A stretch of DNA of 36,092 bases from Brachionus plicatilis (Eukaryota > Rotifera > Eurotatoria > Ploima > Brachionidae). Both the position numbers and the translations under genes were made by a program. This document shows positions 30,392 to 36,092 of this stretch, one piece after another. How positions within the stretch are numbered: position 1 is the stretch's first letter; each line of letters starts with the position of its first letter. The DNA lies in NCBI GenBank assembly GCA_010279815.1, contig QEOQ01000413.1, forward strand, positions 277,973 through 314,064. The letters are read 5' to 3'. The notes beneath the pieces are model-generated. The model worked only from the letters and a program-made list of their open reading frames with translations. It did not search any database and had not been told where the DNA came from.

Positions 30392-30400
30392 GACAACATT

Positions 30401-31989
30401 AGCAGTGCTACTAAAGATTAAATCTTTAGCATAGGAATTTGCTTGTTTTAATTGATATGATCCAAAAAATATTTTATTTCGAATTTTATTTTTTCTAATT
30501 ACAGGGAAGTCAATTATACTGAATAAATCAATCGGTGTGATTAATTTCGTATCTAATTGCTTTGCTAAAATAAAATTAAGCTTGATTGAGTATGTTTTGC
30601 TTTTTTTCTTATCCTTCGAGCAATTTAACTACATTTTTTTCATTTGGGCAACATGGCTTGTGATAAAAGTTAAGCTTTGCACAAGCAATTCGATAATCAA
30701 TTTGAATATGACCTATTTCGGTAATTCGTACATTATCTAGAGCTTGGAATTTTTTTATATCTCCTATTTTTTTTCAATTATAAATCGACACTTATTTTAA
30801 AAAATTAATTATAAGATCTGAATTTAAAAAATAATTTTACTTTTGAAACAATTCTTGTTTTATTTGCCTGCTCTGAGGAAAGCTGTTTTGATTTGCATCC
30901 ATTTTTTTCTTGTTCGTCTTCTGATTTTTCTATTTGATAACAAGTTGGAATTCTCACATCGTATTCAAACTCTTGCATCAATAATTCAACAACATCTCGA
31001 AATCCTGAGGAAAATAATCCATAATTAATCAAAATGATTTTATTATTAATTTGTACCCCTATCAAGAATAATTTTAGTTTTTCCAAGAAGGAGAATTTTA
31101 TTTTTTAAATTTTGATCTTTAGACAAAACGCATTTTAATATACTAGCATCGTTTAGGTTTGCATCAAATGCTCCATAGCAATCAACTATGTAACCATCAG
31201 AGCAACAGATAATAAATGGTTTTATTAATGATGTAGATTTTTGAACACTATAAGTTCGATATTGCATCTCATTATTAAAGCTATTCTCAATGTGAGTGTA
31301 AGTCCCATCACAAATTATCACTAATTCTTGGTTTTTTAATTCAAGTAGCACTGTTACCATTAGATTATTATGTTTCAAATAAAATTCCCTCGTTTTCTCT
31401 GTTCCAAGGAAAAATGGAACAAAATCTTGATTAATAGCCTCTCTAATTTTGGACAAGTATTTACTAATGTGTTGTTGAGTTGTGTTTTTATTGAACATTA
31501 TCGCTATGACATATTGCTTTGTTCCTGTACGTAACCAGAAACGATATAATGCAATTAGCTGTTCTTTTGTTCTGTTTTTGGTATATTTAATTTTTGTGAT
31601 ATATCGTGAAAAGCGTAAAAATTGTTCTTTTGTCCATCCTGTGATCTTCAAGCAAAGAGATTCTTCAAGAGAAGAAAAATCAGCAAACTTCTCAAATATG
31701 CTTTTTTGACCAATTTCTGAAATGTCAAGCATAGAATCAGCACATTATTAAAAGATTTCATTTTTGTACGAATTTTGCTATAACATTCACTTTTAATCAA
31801 ACCTTCATTGTCTAAATGACTTTTGCATCATCTTGAATTTTCATTAATTACTATTTTGTGTTTCTTATAGGCATGTAAAACTAAATTCATTGAAATACGA
31901 GAAGGTTTTATTCGTTCAGAACGTTTTCGATGACAAATAAAACACTTATGATTTGTTGTAACAGCGGCTTGAATTTTTCTAGGAGCCAT
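30401..31989 (-). pseudogene. DDE transposase (DDE_Tnp_4, Harbinger/ISL2EU-like)
   Basis: The ATG at 31989 gives MAPRKIQAAVTTNHKCFICH, a Cys-containing N-terminal finger that meets a TGA at ENSR-stop-CKSHL (about 31830) and a one-base shift near 31738. The core runs on: ESLCLKITGWTKEQFLRFSR, NTTQQHISKYLSKIREAI, ELVIICDGTYTHIE (first Asp), CCSDGYIVDCYGAF, DANLNDASILK (second Asp), ILDRG and, after a 52-nt GT-AG intron (31056-31005), FRDVVELL (third acidic residue). C-terminal pieces follow in broken frames: HIQIDYRIACAKLNFYH near 30680, and IDFPVIRKNKIRNKIFFGSY with QLKQANSYAKD near 30450. The order fits transposases of this family. Stops, shifts and a MITE insertion show it is dead. Confidence 0.8.
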
Positions 31990-32186
31990 TTTAAAAAATA
32001 ATTTAATCTAAAAACATAAAATACATTGAGAAATAAAATAAAAGAAAATCAATTATTTAATAAAAAATATCTTTAAAACAATTTTTTTATTTGACAAATA
32101 AAAATAACATTTATCAAAAGCCTAAACTAAAGAACAAAATATTATAAAAAAAACAAGATTGATTGATCTTTATTTTCCATGTAAAC
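31990..32186. other. AT-rich spacer between two minus-strand genes
   Basis: Stops in all frames, poly-A runs. It contains a TTTTTAG just before the DDE gene start on the minus strand, so a non-coding 5' exon there is possible. Confidence 0.35.
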
Positions 32187-34167
32187 TTATTTCGTTTCTT
32201 TGATATTTGTGATTTTTGTAACTTTTCTTTCATTTTGGTTTCTTCAGTTAAAAAGTATAAGTATAATATATAAAGTATAATTTTAACCGAAGATGCTTGA
32301 CAATAGAAAGAATTGTGACATAAAATAAAGCATTCTTTAAATTAAAATTCTTTATAAATCAAGTTATTATCAAATAAAATCTCACCTTTAATGCAGCAAA
32401 CAAAAGCAATTTGTCATTTACTTCATCATAAATTCCTAATTAAAAATAAATCCAGCATAAAAAATTCACTATTCTTAAATAATTGCCATTCGATTATTTC
32501 ATCTGCATTCTTTTTTTCATTTAAAACAATCGAGTGTCTTATCACTATTAATAAATCTTTTCCATTTAAAGTATCTCTTTAAAAAAAATTGATTAAGACT
32601 AGGGTTGTTAATTGAACTGTATTTCAAATTTTTGAAGTTTTTGGGAAAACTTCAAGTTTATTTTTCAACACTTTGAAATTTTTTGACAAAGGAAAATTGA
32701 AATTAAATATTAAATATGAAGTGAAATTTTAAAAATTTAAAGCCGGTAGAACTTAATACTTCGAAATTTTATACTTGAATCAAAAGTTTTAAGTTTGAAA
32801 TTGTCAAGTTTAAAATTTAAAAGTTTGAAATCTTGAGGTCTGAAATTTCTAATTTAAAAAAGTTCGATTCTGAAATTTTCAATTTTAAAAATTTCTTTTA
32901 TAGTTAAAATTGACAAATACAAAATAAATATAAATATCTACATTTACAAAATTTAATAGATAATTTTGAAATTTTTTGAAATGCTTTTTGATTTAACAAA
33001 TACGCCTCCTAGCCAGACGGATTCAACTCCGGTCTCAACATTAAAAAGGCGCAAAAAAAAAGAACCAAGATCGTGGGTTTGGCAAAGCCAAAATTTTGTC
33101 AAAATAAATGAATCGTCTGCCAAGTGTAATATATGTCAACAAGTGATAACTATTTATAACAGTTCAACAACTGAGTTGGTTAAACATTTAGCCGAAAAAC
33201 ATAAAATTTCAAAATTAACACATAAAAATATTTGACCAAGTAAACTTTTTTGCTTAGATTTTTAAAAATTGAAAAAATAAACTAGAAACTAATCAGCTTT
33301 ATTATTGCCAACAGTTTGTTTTTTAACATTATAAATTCCGAAGAGTTACTTGACATAATTAAATCTCATTACTACAAATTACCTTGTCGTCAAACGTTGA
33401 GATATAAGTTGTTATCCGAGATGGTATAAAAATTTCAATACTTTTAACAAAATTTTTCAATTATTTTAAATTCCAAAAATTTAATATTTACAATTTCATA
33501 TTTTATAATTTTGGACTTTATTATTTTTAAATTTATTATTTCATTCTTCAAAATTTTAAACTTCGAAATTTTAAATCGAACCCGTTTTTTTGTATTCGAA
33601 ATTATTAAAAAAAAATAAAAATAAATATTGAAACTCAATTTTTTCAAAACAAAATTTTAATTTCAAGTAAGAATTTATTTCAATTTAAAATTTTAAAATT
33701 TCAAAGTTCTTAATTTTACCTGAAGTCGAAAAGTATGAAAAAATTTCGAAGTTTTTAAACTTCAATTAACAACCCTAATTAAGACAATAAAATATAATTC
33801 CATTACATATTTTTTACCTTTTTATCTTTCGACAATGATCGAGGTATTTTTGTTTACTATAAATAATTTTACCTTGTGGACGATAAAATCCTAATTGCAT
33901 ATCACGAAAATAAATTGGTAGAAAATATTCGAAGCAATTTAAAGAATGGTTTTCAGGAATAGAAAATTCTTTTATCCTCTCACATCTCTCTGAATCATCA
34001 CAAACAACAGCATTTGATACATCATGGAAGATTGTTTTTGAGGTAAAGCTTGAATGAGACTCAGCCGAAGCAGGTTTTTGATTTGAAATAATATGCGCTG
34101 ATGAAAGTAAAAAACAGGGTTCTGCTAAATATAAAATTAAGAAGAAATTAAAATTATAGAAAAACAT
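32187..34167 (-). CDS. Secreted-type protein, four exons, transposon in first intron
   Basis: Exons on the minus strand: 34167-33818, 32576-32386, 32334-32288 and 32241-32187 (TAA 32189-32187), with GT-AG introns of 1241, 51 and 46 nt. Phases agree (K, K, split R; then split R). The N-terminus is a hydrophobic leader (FFLILYLAEPCFLLSSA). Then come Ser-rich sequence, CDDSERCERIKEFSIPENHS, CFEYFLPIYFRDMQLGFYRP, and in later exons DTLNGKDLLIVIRHSIVLN, EKKNADEIIEWQLFKNSEFF and IVKHLR. One shift lies near 32430. Removing the hAT element and one target copy leaves a 55-nt first intron, the size usual here, which supports the model. About 210 residues. No family recognised; export or membrane insertion is inferred from the leader. 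Confidence 0.6.
32600..33777 (+). mobile_element. Deleted hAT element with 8-bp target duplication
   Basis: The termini TAGGGTTGTTAATTGAA (32600) and its reverse complement ending 33777 are exact over about 17 bp. Flanks carry an identical 8-bp duplication ATTAAGAC (32592-32599 and 33778-33785), the hAT hallmark. The 1,178-bp interior is mostly AT-rich subterminal repeats (TTTGAAATTTT and its complement), plus one BED-finger ORF. It sits inside an intron. Confidence 0.9.
32966..33235 (+). CDS. BED zinc finger of a deleted hAT transposase
   Basis: The frame reads from a GTG/ATG region at 32966-32981 (ATG at 32981) to a stop at 33233-33235. It gives TLKRRKKKEPRSWVWQSQNF, KINESSAKCNICQQVITIYN and TTELVKHLAEKHKISKL: aromatic W-x-W start, Cys-x2-Cys and His-x4-His, the BED pattern. 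BED fingers bind DNA at the N-terminus of hAT transposases. The catalytic core is missing: only a short coding-like bit remains near 33357-33425 (LTLSRQT...-like frame, weak). A leftover DNA-binding fragment, possibly expressed. Confidence 0.75.
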   Translation: MKFFEMLFDLTNTPPSQTDSTPVSTLKRRKKKEPRSWVWQSQNFVKINESSAKCNICQQVITIYNSSTTELVKHLAEKHKISKLTHKNI

Positions 34168-34558
34168 TATCTAAATAAAAAAAATAAATAAAAAAAATTG
34201 TATTATATGAAAAGAAATTGGAATTGAGAATTAATTTATTTGTTAATTTAAAAAAAAAAAGTAATTTTGTTGTTAAAATTAAATCTCTATCATCAAATAC
34301 TATTATTTCGTCTTTTTTAGAGTTCTAAATAAATTATTTAAGCACAAAAAATTGATTTTTGCTCAAAAAAAGATCTTTTTTTCAGCAAAAACTAGAAAAT
34401 TTGAAAAAAATTTTTTAAACTTTCATATATCTTCTTTTGTATTTCATCATCGAATTATTTTTGTTTAATTAATAAGACATTTACATTTTTTTTCTTTTAA
34501 TGTCCTTTAATTCAAGAATAATAGACAAATTGAATCTTTTTTTTCATTCTCGAAATCA
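34168..34558. other. AT-rich head-to-head spacer
   Basis: It lies between the minus-strand secreted-type gene and the plus-strand homeobox ORF, so it probably holds both promoters. No motif recognised beyond A/T runs. Confidence 0.35.
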
Positions 34559-35181
34559 ATGTTTTTTTATCTAAAAAATACGGCAATATATAGCGTGAAT
34601 TTAACAAATCAAGTTTTTCGTGGTGTCAAATATTCAGCCATTTTTTCATTTAATGGTATGGCAAAAATTGGTCGCTTAATTAATAAGATTATTTTGCTAG
34701 AGAACAAGAAAAACAACCAAAAAGTAGTAAAAAGGAGACGAATTTGTTATAGAAATCGAAAATTACTTTTTACGAATTTTATTCAAAAATAAAAAATCAA
34801 AGGCAAGAAAAACTGAAATTGTCACAGAAAACCAATGTATCACTTCGTCAGATTTCAAAGTCCACTTCAAATTCAATTCGAATTAAGACAAAGTTAAAAA
34901 GAATTTCTTTCAGTGAAGAAGTGATCTTAAACGATTTCTTTAAAACAGAGAGCATGTATCCTAGTAAGGAACAAAAATCAAAATTGTCGACTTCTTTATC
35001 TATCTCAATTAGACAGATAAGTCAATGGTTTTATCGACAAAGAAGGAAAAAACTGCAAAAAGAATTAATTGAATTTAGTTCAGTAAAATGCTTAATGTTT
35101 AAGCAACTTCGCTTAATCCGAAAATTTATATCTGCAAAAACTCTGCAAAGTAAGTGCACAATTGATTTAAATACTTTTTAA
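34559..35181 (+). pseudogene. Homeobox ORF, possibly double homeodomain, ending in a MITE
   Basis: An ATG at 34559 opens 78 residues ending VVKRRRICYRNRKLLFTNF and a TAA at 34790-34792. A one-base shift in the following A-run reopens the frame: RQEKLKLSQKTNVSLRQISK looks like the second half of that first homeodomain, without its WF motif. A second, clear homeodomain follows at about 34885-35070: LKRISFSEEVILNDFFKTES, MYPSKEQKSKLSTSLSIS, IRQISQWFYRQRRKKLQ. The third helix has WFYRQRRK instead of WFxNRR, so the conserved Asn is Gln-shifted or lost. After KELIEFSS the frame enters the MITE, which supplies about 32 residues and the TAA at 35179-35181. Two homeodomains in one protein is inference. 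Confidence 0.6.
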
Positions 35182-35354
35182 TGGTGTGCAAAATGCATAA
35201 AATTGCAGAGTATTTTGCAGACTTATTTTACTGAATTAAGCAAATTTGCTTATAATTGAGCATTTAATAGAACTTAATTATCTCTTTTAGTAAAAAAGTT
35301 ATTCAAGTTTTTCTGAATTGAAATGATCGAATTGAAACCAACTTCACAACCCCT
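35085..35354 (-). mobile_element. Truncated copy of the GGGGYTGT MITE
   Basis: Matches the MITE at 30036-30391 in reverse orientation from GTAAAATGCTTAATG to the terminus AACTTCACAACCCC. About 75 bp of the other end is missing or diverged. The break coincides with the end of the homeodomain-coding sequence. Confidence 0.85.
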
Positions 35355-35632
35355 GGATATAGTTTTTTATTAATATTTTTTTTTGTGGGTTTTAAAAAAA
35401 ATCCTACAAATAATCAACACTTTGCTTTTATAATATTTTGTGAATTTTTTTATTAAAAATGTAATTAATTAATAAAATAAAAAACCTAAAAAAATGTTTG
35501 ATCATTAATGTTTATTTTTTAAAATAAGATAAAATTTTTAGAAACTAATCTATAAAAATATTCTTATTTTTAATTCATTTGGAAAATATATTAATTGATA
35601 AGTAAAACTGTTAAATTGTTAGTTTTTTTAAG
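35355..35632. other. AT-rich spacer
   Basis: No gene seen; ends in TTTTTTTAAG, a good acceptor for the next exon. Confidence 0.4.
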
Positions 35633-35871
35633 TCTCACATGAAAAATTTGCTATTCGGAATAGACATCCGCGACATAGTTGAGACAGCAACGAACTATAA
35701 TTCTATTGAAAAGTCAGAAAATCACCAAAAATATATGACCTACATGCTGACGGCCGTCGACCAGTACGTTCCAAAATGGAACCGGTTTGGTGAACCGGTT
35801 CGAAGATGGAACCGGTATGCTGATCCGGTTCGAAGATGGAACCGGTTTGGTGAACCGGTTCGAAGATGAAA
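35633..35871 (+). CDS. Partial exon, perhaps innexin-like, running into a tandem repeat
   Basis: After the acceptor at 35631-35632 the frame reads KNLLFGIDIRDIVETATNYN, SIEKSENHQKYMTYMLTAVD and QYVPKWNRF. Then three WNR(F/Y)(G/A)(E/D)PVRR units follow to a TGA at 35867-35869. The first 45 residues loosely resemble the cytoplasmic loop of innexins (gap junction proteins), but that is a weak guess. The block is GC-richer than its surroundings. The repeat after it replaces what should be the rest of the gene, so this is a truncated exon. Stop arises because the fourth unit has ATGAAACC in place of ATGGAACC. Confidence 0.35.
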
Positions 35872-35910
35872 CCGGTTTGGTGAACCGGTTCGAAGATACC
35901 GGTTTGGTGA
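35776..35910. repeat. 30-bp tandem repeat with ACCGGT/AACCGGTT palindromes
   Basis: Four and a half units with a 30-bp period starting at 35776, 35806, 35836, 35866 and 35896 (unit ATGGAACCGGTTTGGTGAAC then CGGTTCGAAG). Each unit holds two near-palindromic ACCGGT sites. GC content is far above the surrounding DNA. Open in several frames because the period is a multiple of three. Confidence 0.9.
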
Positions 35911-35946
35911 ATATGAAAAATTAAAATAAATAAAATTAAGATTTTT

Positions 35947-36092
35947 TCAATGTGAGTGTAAGTCCCATCACAAATTATCACTAATTCTTGGTTTTTTAAT
36001 TCAAGTAGCACTGTTACCATTAGATTATTATGTTTCAAATAAAATTCCCTCGTTTTCTCTGTTCCAAGGAAAAATGGAACAAAATCTTGATT
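35947..36092 (-). pseudogene. Second copy of the DDE transposase, cut by the window end
   Basis: Identical over 146 bp to 31287-31432, coding KHNNLMVTVLLELKNQEL and ICDGTYTHIE on the minus strand. It starts abruptly after AAGATTTTT, just past the first catalytic Asp, so the C-terminal two thirds is absent here. It continues beyond 36092. Confidence 0.85.

Noticed and set aside
16721..31830. In-frame TGA as a recoded codon (16718, 16110, 31830)
   Set aside because: TGA is used as a normal stop in well-supported genes here (for example 404-406) and each case is a single change in an otherwise decayed exon.
35703..36038. Minus-strand ORF with repeated GSIFEPVHQT units
   Set aside because: It is the antisense reading of the 30-bp repeat joined to the DDE fragment; the period is a multiple of three so most frames stay open.
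1..36092. tRNA or rRNA genes
   Set aside because: I saw no cloverleaf with a GTTCRANNC-type box or any rRNA-like conserved GC-rich block.

Overview
This window looks like AT-rich (roughly three quarters A+T) animal nuclear DNA. Genes are split by very small GT-AG introns of about 43-66 nt, which are easy to see because reading phases agree across them. The genes include a homeodomain protein, trehalase pieces and a secreted-peptide-like precursor. Around them is a dense set of DNA transposons, one LINE and many foldback repeats. The composition and tiny introns would fit a monogonont rotifer such as Brachionus, but that is inference; the sequence alone shows only a metazoan with an AT-rich, compact-intron genome.

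Layout. 1-406: 3' end of an unknown gene. 1255-2525: a frame-broken Ser/Gln/Asn-rich coding block. 3478-3791: a coding fragment. 4262-7506: a MULE transposase whose frame runs on into a Ulp1-type cysteine protease with a C-terminal RING-like finger. 7706-11885: the best gene here, 16 exons encoding a homeodomain, an acidic 30-residue repeat, a long coiled coil and a Myt1/NZF-type C2HC finger. 11919-12101: last exon of a convergent gene. 12.3-18.6 kb: AT-rich DNA with repeats, an ATTCC satellite-like array between inverted repeats, a 200-bp direct repeat and several decayed exons. 18.7-27.1 kb: a minus-strand trehalase locus broken into pieces. It has a duplicated 3' end, a 664-base assembly gap, a 5'-truncated CR1/Jockey-type LINE, a 2.7-kb hAT element, and a trehalase exon fused in frame to a prepropeptide-like ORF. 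27703-28376: a small single-pass membrane protein gene. 28.5-29.0 kb: two foldback elements. 29192-31989: a DDE (Harbinger/ISL2EU-like) transposase gene with a SWIM-like Cys/His motif, interrupted by a 356-bp MITE with a 9-bp target duplication. 32187-34167: a four-exon gene for a secreted-type protein whose first intron carries a deleted hAT element with a BED finger. 34559-35181: a homeobox ORF running into a second copy of the MITE. The window ends with a 30-bp tandem repeat and the start of a second, identical copy of the DDE transposase.

Most genes carry single-base frame breaks, many in homopolymers. Either many are decaying copies or the assembly keeps unpolished indels. The nested insertions (MITE in DDE gene, hAT in trehalase, hAT in intron, LINE between trehalase copies) give a readable insertion history.
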